Counted from the first letter of the stretch, positions 19,363-29,844 are shown. The stretch is 64,000 nucleotides of DNA from Caldibacillus debilis DSM 16016 (GCF_000383875.1 NZ_KB912883.1:1-64000); one strand, 5' to 3'. Translations and numbers: made by a program. Notes: a model not told the origin generated them from the sequence alone.

Positions 19363-20916
19363 ATGAAGGCGCTGAATTATATTAACGGTGCGTGGTGCGA
19401 ATCGAAAAGCGGCATGACGGCTCCGGTCATCAATCCCGCCGACGGGAAAACGATCGGCCACGTCACCCTGTCGACGGAGGAAGACGTGCGCCAGGCCGTC
19501 CGGGCGGCCAAAGCGGCGCAAAAAGAATGGGCCCTCGTGCCTGCTCCCCAGCGGGCGGAAGTCCTGTATAAAGTCGGCTTCCTGCTGAAGGAAAAAAAGG
19601 AACGGCTGGCGCGGATCCTGACGATGGAAATGGGGAAGGTGATCGAAGAAGCCCGCGGCGAAGTCCAGGAAGGCATCGACATGGCCTTTTACATGGCCGG
19701 GGAAGGGCGGCGCCTCTTCGGCGAAACCACCCCGTCGGAATTGAAGGACAAGTTCGCCATGAGCGTGCGGGTCCCCGTCGGCGTCGTCGGCATCATCACG
19801 CCGTGGAATTTTCCGATCGCCATCGCCACGTGGAAATCCTTCCCCGCCATTGTCGCCGGCAACGCGGTCGTGTGGAAGCCCGCGTCGGAAACCCCGCTGA
19901 TGGCCCAGGAATTGGCGAAAATTTTTGAAGAGGCCGGCCTGCCGAAAGGGGTGTTCAACGTCGTAAACGGGACCGGGCCGACCGTCGGCAGCGCCCTCGT
20001 CGAACATCCCGACGTCCGGGCCATCTCCTTCACCGGCTCCAATGAGGTCGGCAGGGGCATCGCGGAAAAATGCGGCCGCCTCTTGAAAAAAGTCTCCCTT
20101 GAGATGGGCGGCAAAAATGCGGTCATCGTCATGGACGATGCCGATCTTTCCCTCGCCGTCGAGGGGATACTCTGGAGCGCCTTCGGCACGTCCGGACAAA
20201 GATGCACTTCCTGCAGCCGGGTCATCGTCCACGAGAAGGTGAAAGAAGAATTGGAAGAACGCTTGCTGGAGGCGATGAAAACGCTGAAGGTCGGCAACGG
20301 CTTGGATGAAACGGTCAAGGTGGGGCCGGTGATCAACGAAGCCGCTTTAAAGAAGATTCACGAATACGTGCAAATCGGCAAGGCGGAAGGGGCGAGGCTG
20401 TTGGCCGGCGGCGAGATCCTCGCGGAAGGGGAACTGGCCAAGGGCTTTTACTACGCGCCGACTTTGTTTACCGACGTGAAGCCGGACATGCGCATCGCCA
20501 AAGAGGAGATCTTCGGACCGGTCCTTTCCGTCATGCGCGCGGGGAGCCTGGAAGAAGCCATCGCGATCAATAATGCCGTCGATTACGGATTGTCGAGCGC
20601 CATCTTCACCCGAGACGTCAATCGGGCCTTCCGGGCGATGCGGGACTTGGATACGGGGATCGTCTATATCAATGCCGGAACGACGGGGGCGGAAATCCAC
20701 CTCCCCTTCGGCGGCACGAAAGGCACCGGAAACGGGCACCGCGATTCCGGAACGGCCTCCCTGGATGTGTTCACCGAGTGGAGGAGCGTCTACGTCGATT
20801 TCAGCGGGAAATTGCAGCGGGCGCAGATTGATATCGATCCGGAAAGCGGCCGGGAGGAAAATCCCGAATCGGCGCAAGGGGATGCCGGCATTGGGAAGGA
20901 AGGGGGAAAGGCATGA
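19363..20916 (+). CDS. NAD(P)-dependent aldehyde dehydrogenase, probably aminoadipate-semialdehyde oxidising
   Basis: 517 aa ALDH superfamily enzyme. It shows the ITPWNFPIA nucleotide-site motif, the general-base Glu in SLEMGGKNA and the catalytic Cys in [11 protein letters not shown] (about residue 290). ATG 19363 follows AAAGGAGAATCGGCA and starts the normal family N-terminus ([12 protein letters not shown]). The C-terminus carries about 20 extra charged residues ([10 protein letters not shown]). The stop overlaps the next gene by 4 nt; that gene looks like lysine 6-dehydrogenase, whose product is aminoadipate semialdehyde, so this enzyme probably makes 2-aminoadipate. Confidence 0.85.
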   Translation: MKALNYINGAWCESKSGMTAPVINPADGKTIGHVTLSTEEDVRQAVRAAKAAQKEWALVPAPQRAEVLYKVGFLLKEKKERLARILTMEMGKVIEEARGEVQEGIDMAFYMAGEGRRLFGETTPSELKDKFAMSVRVPVGVVGIITPWNFPIAIATWKSFPAIVAGNAVVWKPASETPLMAQELAKIFEEAGLPKGVFNVVNGTGPTVGSALVEHPDVRAISFTGSNEVGRGIAEKCGRLLKKVSLEMGGKNAVIVMDDADLSLAVEGILWSAFGTSGQRCTSCSRVIVHEKVKEELEERLLEAMKTLKVGNGLDETVKVGPVINEAALKKIHEYVQIGKAEGARLLAGGEILAEGELAKGFYYAPTLFTDVKPDMRIAKEEIFGPVLSVMRAGSLEEAIAINNAVDYGLSSAIFTRDVNRAFRAMRDLDTGIVYINAGTTGAEIHLPFGGTKGTGNGHRDSGTASLDVFTEWRSVYVDFSGKLQRAQIDIDPESGREENPESAQGDAGIGKEGGKA

Positions 20917-22100
20917 ACTATTTGGTGCTCGGTTCCGGTCTGATGGGGAAGGAAGCCGCCCGCGACCTCGTCAACAGCGGCGGGACAAACCGCGTCACCC
21001 TGGCGGATGTGGATGAAGGGAAGGCCCTTTCCGCGGCGGAACAAATCGGTTCGGAAAAACTTGAAGCGAGGCAAATCGACGCGGGGGATGAGAAGCGGCT
21101 GCAAAAACTGATGGAGGAGCATGATGTCGTCCTCAACGCGCTGTATTACGCCTTTAACGAAACCGTGGCGAAAGCGGCGATCCGCGCGGGCGTCCATTCC
21201 GTCGATTTGGGCGGCCATATCGGCCATATTACCGACCGGGTGTTGGATTTGGACGAAGAGGCGAAAAAGGCAGGAGTGACGATCATCCCGGATCTGGGGG
21301 TGGCCCCGGGCATGATCAATATTTTAACGGGGTACGGGGCAAGCAAATTGGACGAAGTCAAGTCGGTCAAACTGTACGTCGGGGGCATCCCGCTCCGGCC
21401 CGAACCGCCCCTCGGTTACAACCATGTGTTTTCATTGGAAGGCCTGTTCGACCATTATACCGACCCGTCGCTGATCATCCGCGGCGGGCAAAAGCGGGAG
21501 ATCCCTTCCCTTTCCGAAATCGAAACGGTCTATTTCGAGAAATTCGGCCCCTTGGAAGCCTTCCACACTTCCGGCGGCACGTCGACCCTGTCCCGTTCCT
21601 TCCCGTCGCTGGACTGCCTGGAATATAAAACGGTCCGCTACCCCGGTCATGCGGAAAAATTCCGGCTGCTCGTGGATTTGAATTTGACGAGGAAGGATTA
21701 TGAAGTGAAGGTGGGGGAGATGCGGGTGAGACCGCGGGACGTGCTCCTCGCCGTATTAAAACCGCTCCTCGATTTGAAGGATAAGGAGGATGTGGTCTTG
21801 CTGAAGGTCCTCGTCGGCGGCAGAAAAAACGGCCGGAACTTCCGGTATGAATACGAATCGGTAATCTATAAGGACGGGGAAAACAATGTGACCGCGATGG
21901 CGAGAACGACCGCCGGCACCCTGTCGGCGGTCGCCCAGATGATCGGCGGCGGGATCATCCGGAAACGGGGGGTTTATCCTCCCGAACAAATCGTGCCGGG
22001 GGACGTTTATCTGGAGGAAATGGCCAAAAGGGGCGTGATCATAAACGAACAGGAATATCCGATCGGGCCGGAAACCGAACCCGCCCTTGATCGTGCGTGA
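20913..22100 (+). CDS. Saccharopine dehydrogenase-family protein, probable L-lysine 6-dehydrogenase
   Basis: 395 aa. The N-terminal NAD(P)-binding motif [15 protein letters not shown] (4-18) is followed by [15 protein letters not shown], as in the saccharopine dehydrogenase family, and a C-terminal substrate domain. Length and layout fit the lysine 6-dehydrogenase described from Geobacillus stearothermophilus and Agrobacterium, which deaminates lysine to aminoadipate semialdehyde with NAD+. The ATGA overlap with the aldehyde dehydrogenase supports this. Saccharopine or carboxyspermidine activity is less likely given length and context. Confidence 0.8.
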   Translation: MNYLVLGSGLMGKEAARDLVNSGGTNRVTLADVDEGKALSAAEQIGSEKLEARQIDAGDEKRLQKLMEEHDVVLNALYYAFNETVAKAAIRAGVHSVDLGGHIGHITDRVLDLDEEAKKAGVTIIPDLGVAPGMINILTGYGASKLDEVKSVKLYVGGIPLRPEPPLGYNHVFSLEGLFDHYTDPSLIIRGGQKREIPSLSEIETVYFEKFGPLEAFHTSGGTSTLSRSFPSLDCLEYKTVRYPGHAEKFRLLVDLNLTRKDYEVKVGEMRVRPRDVLLAVLKPLLDLKDKEDVVLLKVLVGGRKNGRNFRYEYESVIYKDGENNVTAMARTTAGTLSAVAQMIGGGIIRKRGVYPPEQIVPGDVYLEEMAKRGVIINEQEYPIGPETEPALDRA

Positions 22101-22149
22101 TCGTAAAAGCAAAGGAATATCTTTCCGCATGGATGGACGTTCCCGCGAA

Positions 22150-22195
22150 AAAACCGTTCCCGCAAGAGACGCCGGGAGCGGTTTTCGCTTTTTTT
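22150..22195 (+). terminator. Terminator of the lysine-degradation operon
   Basis: AAAACCGTTCCCG (22150-22162) pairs with CGGGAGCGGTTTT (22173-22185) over 13 bp including one G-T pair, followed by CGC and a run of T. Confidence 0.92.
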
Positions 22196-22388
22196 TTTGG
22201 CGCGGCCATGCCCGCTGAAAAGATTTTTCCGTTCGCCGGCGCAAAGTTTCTTCACACCGGAACCCGTTCCTCCCGGAAGGCGGGGCCGCCCGCCTGATAT
22301 TCGGGCCGCCGCCTTTTCCGCCCTGCGTTTCCCGGACGGACCGGTCCGTTTTTCCCCGGTTCCTGCCGGAAGAACCGGCAAAAGGGCG

Positions 22389-22976
22389 TCAGGATTTCCG
22401 GCCCCTTCCTTCTTTTTCGATCCTTTCCCGCTTTTTTTCTTCCCATTCTTCCGCCAGCATGCCGTAGACGACCAAATCGACGTAATGGTCGTAAAGCCAT
22501 TCCGCCTGCCTTAAGCAGCCTTCCCGTTGGAACCCGAGCCTTTCCGGGATCGCCCGGCTTTTTTTGTTTCCCGTGGCTGCCCGGATTTCCACCCGGTTCA
22601 GTTTCAGTTCGCGAAAGGCGAAATCGGTCAGCGCCGCAACGGCCCTCGTCATGATCCCTTTGCCTTGGAAAGACTCGCCGAGCCAATAGCCGATGGAAGT
22701 GGTCCTGTTATACCAGTCGAAATAATTGTAACTGATGATTCCGGCGATCTCACCTTTGTACAGGATGCAGGCCGTTAAACTCTTTTTCCTTGAAAATTCT
22801 TCCTCCGCCGACCGGATAAAAGCAACCGTATCATCCAGCCTTCTGGTCGAATCCAGCCAAGGCAGCCATTCCCGCAGGTAATCCCGCGATTGATCGATCA
22901 AAGCGAAAATTGGTTTGGCATCCCGCTTTTCCGGGGAACGCAAGAGAATTTCCTCATCCACACGCAAACGAAACAC
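22389..22976 (-). CDS. GNAT N-acetyltransferase, RimJ/RimL type
   Basis: 195 aa. The GNAT core is clear: acetyl-CoA loop motif SFQGKGIMTRAV (about 105-116) and the C-terminal EIRAATGNKKSRAIPERLGF-like region typical of ribosomal-protein serine/alanine acetyltransferases (here NxxSxxxxE appears as NKKSRAIPE). It starts with GTG 22976, seven bases after GGAGGAG. Upstream in-frame sequence to 23564 lacks start signals. The acceptor may be a ribosomal protein or a small amine. Confidence 0.82.
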   Translation of the reverse strand: MFRLRVDEEILLRSPEKRDAKPIFALIDQSRDYLREWLPWLDSTRRLDDTVAFIRSAEEEFSRKKSLTACILYKGEIAGIISYNYFDWYNRTTSIGYWLGESFQGKGIMTRAVAALTDFAFRELKLNRVEIRAATGNKKSRAIPERLGFQREGCLRQAEWLYDHYVDLVVYGMLAEEWEEKKRERIEKEGRGRKS

Positions 22977-23464
22977 GGCCTCTCCTCCGTTTCGCAAATC
23001 GCCTTGCCGTTTTCTCGGAATATTTTCATCCATTATAGCGAAATTCCAAGGGAATTCCAATATTCCTTTTTGCGGCGAAAAATCTTTCGGCGGATGGCCG
23101 GCCGGGGCAAGGTGATGGAAATCACACGATGATCTTCGCCGGAGGGATATAATAAGGGAGGCAAGGTTTTCTTGGGAGCCGCCGGGTTTCGGAAAATTTG
23201 CGACAGTTTCGCCTTTTTTCCCCCGCAAGGGGCAGGGAAGCCCGGATTTCCTGCCGGAAAGGCGGGCGCCGGATTGCCGGTCCTTGGGGCCGGGAAAAGA
23301 AAGAGGATTCAAAGGGCCGCGAAAACGAAAAACGCGCCGCTTCCGCGAATTTCTCCGATGGCCTGAACGAAGAAGGAATGAAAAGGCGGGAGGAACCGAT
23401 AAGGATAAAAGGGGGAGCCCCTTCCTTTCGGTTTTCCCGCAGAGAAGGAAAGGAGGGGAAAGGA

Positions 23465-23920
23465 ATGGATCCGATCTACCGTTTGCTCGTCTTTGTCCAT
23501 GTGTTTTCCGCCATTTTAGGGATGGGGCCGGGGTTCTATTTGACCGCCTTGGCAAAATCGGCAAAAAACATGACGGAGCTGCGCCATGCGTTCGCCTTGA
23601 GGCATAAGTTGCACGTTTATGTGATGATCGGCGGCACCTTGCTCCTCGTTACGGGCCTTTCCATGGGATTTTTGAATCGAGGTTTGTTCCGCGCCGGCTG
23701 GTATTGGACGAGCTTAGCCCTTTATCTGATTGCCCTGGCGATGGGCCCCTTCGTCTTGAGCCCGAGGACAAAACCGATCAAACGCTTGCTGGCCTCTCAC
23801 AAAGGGGAGGAAATTCCCGAGGAATACGAAAAATTGGCCAAATCCCTGTTTCGTGCGGAATACCTGGAAAATTTCATATTCCTTGTCATCATTGCCTTAA
23901 TGATCGCAAAACCCTTTTAG
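23465..23920 (+). CDS. DUF2269-family integral membrane protein
   Basis: 151 aa with four predicted helices (about 5-25, 45-68, 75-97, 128-148) and a short charged loop before the last helix. It resembles the DUF2269 group, whose function is unknown. ATG 23465 follows AAAGGAGGGGAAAGGA. Stands alone between a divergent acetyltransferase and the orphan kinase. Confidence 0.7.
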   Translation: MDPIYRLLVFVHVFSAILGMGPGFYLTALAKSAKNMTELRHAFALRHKLHVYVMIGGTLLLVTGLSMGFLNRGLFRAGWYWTSLALYLIALAMGPFVLSPRTKPIKRLLASHKGEEIPEEYEKLAKSLFRAEYLENFIFLVIIALMIAKPF

Positions 23921-24240
23921 CTCCCTTTCGCTGAAGCGGCGCTTCCGGACGGCGGGCAAGATCCGGGCGCCCGCCCGCCGGAGGGGGCCGGGCAGGATCC
24001 ATATTTTTGAAAAAGTGAATAAAAATTCAAGTTTCATTCAATTTCCCATTTGCCAGTGAATAAAAAGTAGACTAATATAAAAGTAAATATCAAGATATGA
24101 CATTTTATGCGGGTTTTTTACAAAAAACGTTTCTTTTCGACCCGGCAAGCGGAAAATTTGTTTTTCCGAATAAATGTCTGAATATTCTTTAATTTATTGG
24201 AACCTGCAGGCTTATTTCATGAAATTGAGGAGATGACCCG
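23921..24240. other. AT-rich upstream region of the orphan kinase
   Basis: GC-rich for the first 75 nt (a CGGCGGGC/GCCCGCCG hairpin near 23951-23980), then abruptly AT-rich. I looked for a sigma-H promoter or Spo0A box and saw only partial matches (GGAAAAT...GAAT near 24150-24172). Confidence 0.35.
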
Positions 24241-25263
24241 ATGGACAAGCGTATGGATTTTCCCCAGATCTACGCGGATTTTTACGCCAAGTTTCCCATC
24301 GCCTACCTGGTCACGGACCGGGAAAGATGGATATATGCCAACGAACGGGCCGTTCAGCTGTTGAAGGAAGAAAGCATTGCCGATTTGATCGATAAACCCG
24401 TATATCAATGTTTGCCTGGCGCGTGCGAACTGTTTTCCGGGAATCCGGTCGATTTTCCTTTGGAATTCCGGGAGAAGTGGCTATCGAAAAACGGGGAATC
24501 GATTTATTTGAAATTTACAGGGATACCGTTGGTGGAAAATCCGAATTATATCCAATTCTTCGTGAATGAGATCAAGCGGATGGAGGAAGAGTTTTCCGAT
24601 TTGCTGGAAGAAATGGCGGCTTGGCTTGCCCACGAGATCCTTAACCCCTTGACATCCGTCAAAGGCTTCTTGGAACTCATGCAGCGGCCCGATGGCGAAA
24701 ACAGGGAGATGTACATAAACATCGCCAAAAAAGAAATCGAACAGATCGAACAGATCGTTTCCCAATTTATCCTGTTGAGAAGGCCCATTCAAAACAAGGC
24801 GCTGACCGATTTGAATCGACTGATGAATGAAACGGTTTCCCAGCTGTCGGGTCAAGGCTATTTCGAAAAGGTACATATTGCCGTTTCCGCCATCGGGCCA
24901 GTAGAATTTTACTGTGAAGGCTCATTGATCAAAGAAGTGTTCCGGAATTTGCTGATGAATGCCATCGAAGCCAAGGCGACCAAAATCTCCGTGCAAATTT
25001 CCGCGAAGGAAAAGGGGATCGACATAAAAATCGCCGACAACGGAAACGGAGGCGCCAAATCCGGGTGGAAAAAACCGGGGGGCTCCTTGAACGGCCGCAA
25101 AGGGAGAAAGGGCGGGTTCGAATCGCTCATCATCAACCGGATCATCACCGGCCACGACGGAAAAATTTTTTTTCACAAGGAAAAGGAAGCGGGCAGCATC
25201 GTCCATATCCAGCTTCCCCATACCTTTCCGCCGGAAAATCTCCCCGGGGAAAGGAAGGAATGA
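24241..25263 (+). CDS. Orphan PAS-domain sensor histidine kinase, sporulation-kinase type
   Basis: 340 aa, soluble. An N-terminal PAS domain (about 10-110; YLVTDRERWIYANERAVQLL) is followed by HisKA with the phosphoacceptor His in LAHEILNPLTSVKGFLELM (about residue 130) and an HATPase domain with N box EVFRNLLMNAIEA and G1 IADNGNGG. The ALHE-type box closely matches KinA/KinE-like kinases that feed the Spo0F-Spo0A phosphorelay. No response regulator gene is adjacent, consistent with that role. The C-terminal ATP lid is unusually Gly/Lys-rich. Confidence 0.83.
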   Translation: MDKRMDFPQIYADFYAKFPIAYLVTDRERWIYANERAVQLLKEESIADLIDKPVYQCLPGACELFSGNPVDFPLEFREKWLSKNGESIYLKFTGIPLVENPNYIQFFVNEIKRMEEEFSDLLEEMAAWLAHEILNPLTSVKGFLELMQRPDGENREMYINIAKKEIEQIEQIVSQFILLRRPIQNKALTDLNRLMNETVSQLSGQGYFEKVHIAVSAIGPVEFYCEGSLIKEVFRNLLMNAIEAKATKISVQISAKEKGIDIKIADNGNGGAKSGWKKPGGSLNGRKGRKGGFESLIINRIITGHDGKIFFHKEKEAGSIVHIQLPHTFPPENLPGERKE

Positions 25264-25592
25264 TCCGGAGAAACCAATCGGCGGCCTTCTTCCGACGGAA
25301 ATATTCGGAAGGAGGATTCCGGCGGCTCAGAGGAACAAACCCGGAAACCGGATAATGGGGCCGGATCCGGGACGGATGTTGGCCGGGAAATGGGGACGGA
25401 AACAGGGGCTCTTTCCGGAGTGCCCCGCGTGTCCGTTTTCCGGAAGGAACGAAAGGCATTCAAATAGGGGGAAGATCGGAGGCTGTCCGGCGAAAGGAAG
25501 GAATCGGCATGGGGCCTCTTTTTTTTCGTCCAATTTTGCACGGTTTTTCTGTGGGGGATTTGGACTTCTAATTTCCCCGGGGGAACGTTACC
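25264..25592. other. 330-nt region before the PTS operon
   Basis: No convincing small gene, cre site or riboswitch. No recognisable promoter hexamer pair; the operon promoter should be in the last 100 nt. Confidence 0.35.
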
Positions 25593-27809
25593 ATGGAAAT
25601 AGGAACCGGCTTCATCCGTCATTCCTCGCAAAAGGGGGGCGAAAGGCATTTGTATCTGGACAAACGCAGCAGCGCCGTTTTGTTGTTTCTTGCCAACCGT
25701 AATGATTACGTGTCCATCCGGGAACTGGAAAGAACCTTCCGGATCTCCAGGAGGACGATCTATTACGACTTGGGGAAAATCAACGCTTGGCTGCGGAAGA
25801 ACGATTTGCAGCCCATTCAATACATCCGCTCCCACGGGTATTTTTTAACGGATGAGGCAAGGAAGGCTGTTCCGCAGAAACTGGCCCATTTAAAACAATG
25901 GGAATATGAATATACTCCGGACGAACGGATCGGCTGGCTGGCTTTTTATTTGTTCATTGAGGAACATCCGCTCTTTCTTGATGATCTGTCCAAGAAAACG
26001 AGGGTCAGCCGGAATACGACCATCGACGATTTGAAAAAGTTGAAAAAGGAACTGCAAACCTTTTCTTTGTCGCTCCGATTTCACCGGCAAAAAGGGTATT
26101 TCATCCACGGCGATGAGAACGAAAAACGGAAGGCGATCGTCTATTTCACTTCCAAAATCATCCCGCCCGGCCAGGAATGGCAGGCATTTATCGCCAATGT
26201 CCGGGATTTGTTCCAAAAAAACGCCCGTGCGAAAGACGGGTTTTTGAAAGAATTGGAGGAAATCATTTCCATCCTGAACGAATACGAGCGGGAAATCGGG
26301 ATCCAGTTCGCCGATGAGGCCTTGCATCATTTGGCTCTGCGCCTTTGGCTCTTCGGGAAGCGGGTCGTCAAAGGCAACCAGGTGACGATGGATCCGGTGG
26401 AGAAGGAAATCATCCGCCAGACGAAGGAATTCCAGTTTGCCAAAAAAAATATTATCGGGAAAATCTCGTCCATATTTCCCGCTTCCTTTTCCGATGACGA
26501 AATCTGCTACGTGACCACCCATTTATTGAGCGCAAAAATCCAGCAAACCAACCGGGACGGGGACAATGCCGACATCCGGCCGTTGAAAGTGGTCGCCCGG
26601 AAGATGGTCACCGACTTCCAGTCCGCCGCCTGCGTCACCTTTTCCGACCGGAATGAGGTGGAAAAAAATCTCCTCATCCATTTGAAGCCGGCCTATTACC
26701 GGATCAAATACGGCATTAAGGCGGAGAATCCACTGGCGGAACAAATCAAAAGCGAATACAAGGAGATTTTTTTGATCACGAAAAAGGTGATCCATCATTT
26801 TGAAACGCTGGTCGGGAAAAAGGTGGAGGACGATGAGACGGCGCTGATTGCCCTCCATTTTGGCGGCTGGCTGCAAAAGGAAGGACTGAAACCGCCGAAA
26901 CGGAAAAAAGCGCTCATCGTCTGCCCGAGCGGAATCGGCACCTCGACCATTTTAAAACATCAGCTGGAAGGGCTGTTTTCCACGGTCGATTTTGTCGAGA
27001 CGCTGTCGGTCAGGGATTTTGAGAAAAGGAGCCTGGAGGACATCGATTTCACGATCTCGACGGTCCCGATCCGCCGGGAGGGGCACATCATCATTCCGGT
27101 TCATCCGATCCTGACGGACGTCGACAAGGAACGGCTTTTGAAAAAGGTGCATTCCCTGTCCGAAGACGCCGGGAAAATGACGAAATATTCGGCGGAGGCG
27201 ATCGTGGAGATCGTCAAGCAGCACGCGGCCATTGAAGATGAAGAACGTTTGTTGGCCGCGATCAGGGAATATTTATATCGGCCGGAAGTATCCGCAGGCA
27301 AGGGGAAGAAGCCGGGGCTGATGGATCTGTTGCAGCTCCCCCTGATCCAGGTCCGTGAAACCTGTTCCGACTGGAAACAGGCGGTGGAAACGGCCTCCCT
27401 CCCCCTTTTGCAGAACGGCTACATCGATTCCGGCTATATCCGGGCGATGATCCGGTACATCGAGACGTACGGTCCCTACCCGATTATTTCACCGAAGGTC
27501 GCCCTGCCCCATGGAAAACCGGAGGACGGGGTGCAAAAAACGGGGATAAGCCTGCTTGTCCTGAAACGGCCCGTCTCCTTTTCTCGGGAAGAAAGGCACC
27601 GGGTGCAGCTGATCTTCGTCTTGGCGTCGGTGGATCAGGAAACCCATCTGTTTGCCCTATCCCAGCTGTCGGAGGTTTTATCCGATCCGCAAACGGTTGA
27701 AAAACTGACAGAAAGTAGCGCTCCCGAGGGGGTATGGGAGCTTCTGCGGGAGCGAATTCATGAGACATCACATGAGACATCAATGGAAAAGGGGATTTCG
27801 TATTCATGA
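25593..27809 (+). CDS. PRD-domain transcriptional regulator with EIIB-like and EIIA domains (MtlR/LicR/UlaR type)
   Basis: 738 aa multidomain regulator. In order: an HTH (about 30-75; VSIRELERTFRISRRTI-type), a second HTH-like region (about 120-150), PRD1 and PRD2 (about 190-430; regulatory His in IALHFGG), an EIIB-gat-like domain with Cys in CPSGIGTS (about 455), and a C-terminal EIIA domain with His in ALPHGKPEDG (about 645). Such proteins activate sugar PTS operons when phosphorylated by PTS components. ATG 25593 follows GGGGGA; TTG 25650 after AAAGGGGGG is an equally good start. Its stop overlaps the EIIA gene by 4 nt, so regulator and transporter are one transcript. Confidence 0.88.
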   Translation: MEIGTGFIRHSSQKGGERHLYLDKRSSAVLLFLANRNDYVSIRELERTFRISRRTIYYDLGKINAWLRKNDLQPIQYIRSHGYFLTDEARKAVPQKLAHLKQWEYEYTPDERIGWLAFYLFIEEHPLFLDDLSKKTRVSRNTTIDDLKKLKKELQTFSLSLRFHRQKGYFIHGDENEKRKAIVYFTSKIIPPGQEWQAFIANVRDLFQKNARAKDGFLKELEEIISILNEYEREIGIQFADEALHHLALRLWLFGKRVVKGNQVTMDPVEKEIIRQTKEFQFAKKNIIGKISSIFPASFSDDEICYVTTHLLSAKIQQTNRDGDNADIRPLKVVARKMVTDFQSAACVTFSDRNEVEKNLLIHLKPAYYRIKYGIKAENPLAEQIKSEYKEIFLITKKVIHHFETLVGKKVEDDETALIALHFGGWLQKEGLKPPKRKKALIVCPSGIGTSTILKHQLEGLFSTVDFVETLSVRDFEKRSLEDIDFTISTVPIRREGHIIIPVHPILTDVDKERLLKKVHSLSEDAGKMTKYSAEAIVEIVKQHAAIEDEERLLAAIREYLYRPEVSAGKGKKPGLMDLLQLPLIQVRETCSDWKQAVETASLPLLQNGYIDSGYIRAMIRYIETYGPYPIISPKVALPHGKPEDGVQKTGISLLVLKRPVSFSREERHRVQLIFVLASVDQETHLFALSQLSEVLSDPQTVEKLTESSAPEGVWELLRERIHETSHETSMEKGISYS

Positions 27810-28255
27810 AATTTTTAGAGGAAAACATCGTGTCCCTTCATGCGAAAGCTGCGACACCCGTTGAAGCCATCGTCCAGGCCGGAAGCCTCCTGCAAAAACA
27901 GGGCTATGTTTCCGGAGCCTACGTCGATGCGATGATCAACTCTTACCGCAAAAACGGGCCATATTTCGTCCTGGCACCGCAAATCGCGTTGCCCCACGCC
28001 CGCCCCGAAGACGGGGTCTATGAAGCGTCGGTATCGATGGTTCAATTGGCGGAGCCGGTTTCCTTCGGGAATTCCGCCAATGATCCGGTACGGCTCGTTT
28101 TTGCCTTGGGAGCATCCAACAGCGAGGAACATTTGGCTGTGCTGAAAAAATTGATGAATTTGCTGAGCGATCGGAAAAGGGTGGAATCTTTAATAGCTGC
28201 TAGCAGCTATAAAGATATAGAAACTTTGATCCGGAAAGGAGGGGAAGAGGGATGA
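27806..28255 (+). CDS. PTS EIIA component, mannitol/fructose/ascorbate type
   Basis: 149 aa EIIA type-2 domain. The phosphorylation-site His is in ALPHARPEDGV (about residue 63). It accepts phosphate from HPr and passes it to the EIIB encoded next. It closely parallels the EIIA domain of the upstream regulator, which probably explains how transport and regulation are linked. ATG 27806 overlaps the regulator stop, and its own stop overlaps the EIIB ATG. Confidence 0.9.
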   Translation: MKFLEENIVSLHAKAATPVEAIVQAGSLLQKQGYVSGAYVDAMINSYRKNGPYFVLAPQIALPHARPEDGVYEASVSMVQLAEPVSFGNSANDPVRLVFALGASNSEEHLAVLKKLMNLLSDRKRVESLIAASSYKDIETLIRKGGEEG

Positions 28256-28518
28256 AAATTCTTTGCGTCTGCGGTTTGGGCCAAGGCTCAAGCCTGATCC
28301 TGCGGATGAATGTGGAAAATGTTTTGCGGGGCATGGGTGTTCAGGCGGATGTGGAACATACCGATGTTTCCAGCGCATCCAGCACGAAAGCCGATTACAT
28401 CGTAACCAACCGGGAATTGGCGGAAAGTTTGACCAACGCTTCCGCGAAAATCATTATCGTTAACAATTATTTTGACGTGGAAGAAATCAAAAAGGCCCTT
28501 AAAGAAAATTTATCGTAA
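28252..28518 (+). CDS. PTS EIIB component, ascorbate (UlaB/SgaB) type
   Basis: 88 aa. It starts MKILCVCGLGQGSSLI: the P-loop Cys at residue 7 in CGLGQGSS is the phosphorylation site typical of ascorbate-class EIIB. Cytoplasmic. ATGA overlap with the EIIA gene and 30 nt from EIIC. Confidence 0.9.
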   Translation: MKILCVCGLGQGSSLILRMNVENVLRGMGVQADVEHTDVSSASSTKADYIVTNRELAESLTNASAKIIIVNNYFDVEEIKKALKENLS

Positions 28519-28548
28519 GGGGAAAAGAAGATAGGGGGTTGAAAGGAA

Positions 28549-29844
28549 ATGGAAGTCATTAAATGGATCGCCGACAACGTTTTCGGCACACCGGCAATCT
28601 TGTTGGGATTTATTGTTCTTTTAGGTCTTTTGCTGCAAAAGAAAACCTTGAGCCAAGTGATCAGCGGAACGTTCAAGGCGGTGATCGGCTTTCTGATCAT
28701 CAGTGCAGGGGCCAATGTCATTGTCGGCTCCCTCGGCGTTTTCGAACCGCTGTGGAAGGAAGTATTCGGCTTGAAGGCGCAAAACTTGTCCGGGTTTCTC
28801 GGCCAGGACAAATTTAATGCGGAATTTGGAAGCGCTGTAACCTTGGCGATGACTTTGGGCTTTTTGATCAACGTGCTCCTCGCCCGGTTTACGAAATTGA
28901 AATACATTTATTTGACCGGCCACATGATGTTTTGGACGACGACGATCTTTGCGGGCATCATCGTTCATGAAGCCGGGGACGTTCCCTATTGGAAACTGGT
29001 CATCGTCCTGTCGCTGATCATGGGCCTGTACTGGACGATCCAGCCGGCCTTGACCCAGCCGTTCATGAGAAAAATCACGGGCAATGACAACATCGCCCTC
29101 GGCCACACTTCGGCTTCCGTATCTTTATTGGCGGCCATTTTGGGGAAATACTTGGGAAATAAAGAGAATGATTCGGAAAAGATCAAACTCCCCAAAGGTC
29201 TGGAATTCCTGCGGGATTCCAATGTCATCACCGCTCTGACGATGGGGGCCTTATTCGTCATCGGCGCAGCGATCGTTCTATTTAAAGACACGCCGGGTGC
29301 CCGGGAATTGGTCGCCAGCGCGGGGAATCAAAACTTCATCGTCTACGCCATCGTCCAATCCTTTACTTTTGCGGGCGGTATTGCCGTTGTCCTGATGGGC
29401 GTCCGCATGTTCATCGGAGAAATCGTGCCCGCATTCAACGGGATCGCCACGAAACTCGTTCCCGGGGCCAAGCCTGCCCTCGACTGCCCGATCGTCTATC
29501 CCTACGCTCCCAACGCGGTCATTCTGGGATTTGTCGGGGCGTTTGCCGGGGCGCTTCTTTGGCTCGTCGTTCTGGGAAACACCGTCGCCTACGTTTTCGT
29601 TCCGACGATGATCGTCCTCTTTTTCCACGGGGCGACCGCCGGCGTGTTCGGAAACGCAACGGGCGGCGTCCGCGGGGCGCTCATCGGCGGGTTTATTACC
29701 TCGACCGTCGTCGCCTGGGGCCAATTTATCATGGTCCGTTATCTGATTACCAGCACCATCCCGGATACGGCCATGTGGGCGGCGGATTCCGACATGTTTA
29801 TCATCGGTCCGCTTATCAAACTGCTGGCGGGCGTGCTGTTCTAG
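28549..29844 (+). CDS. PTS EIIC permease, ascorbate (UlaA/SgaT) type
   Basis: 431 aa with about 11 membrane helices, beginning with helices at about 15-30 and 45-63. The pattern LSQVISGTFKAVIGFLIISAGANVI and the conserved GHTSASVSLL segment are those of UlaA-like permeases, which import and phosphorylate L-ascorbate or related sugar acids. Several divergent UlaA homologues have unknown substrates. The neighbouring enzymes do not include the UlaG/UlaD/UlaE/UlaF set, so ascorbate is unlikely to be the substrate here. Confidence 0.88.
   Translation: MEVIKWIADNVFGTPAILLGFIVLLGLLLQKKTLSQVISGTFKAVIGFLIISAGANVIVGSLGVFEPLWKEVFGLKAQNLSGFLGQDKFNAEFGSAVTLAMTLGFLINVLLARFTKLKYIYLTGHMMFWTTTIFAGIIVHEAGDVPYWKLVIVLSLIMGLYWTIQPALTQPFMRKITGNDNIALGHTSASVSLLAAILGKYLGNKENDSEKIKLPKGLEFLRDSNVITALTMGALFVIGAAIVLFKDTPGARELVASAGNQNFIVYAIVQSFTFAGGIAVVLMGVRMFIGEIVPAFNGIATKLVPGAKPALDCPIVYPYAPNAVILGFVGAFAGALLWLVVLGNTVAYVFVPTMIVLFFHGATAGVFGNATGGVRGALIGGFITSTVVAWGQFIMVRYLITSTIPDTAMWAADSDMFIIGPLIKLLAGVLF

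Noticed and set aside
24100-24240. Sigma-H promoter or Spo0A box before the orphan kinase
   Set aside because: Partial hexamers only, with wrong spacing; not strong enough to annotate.
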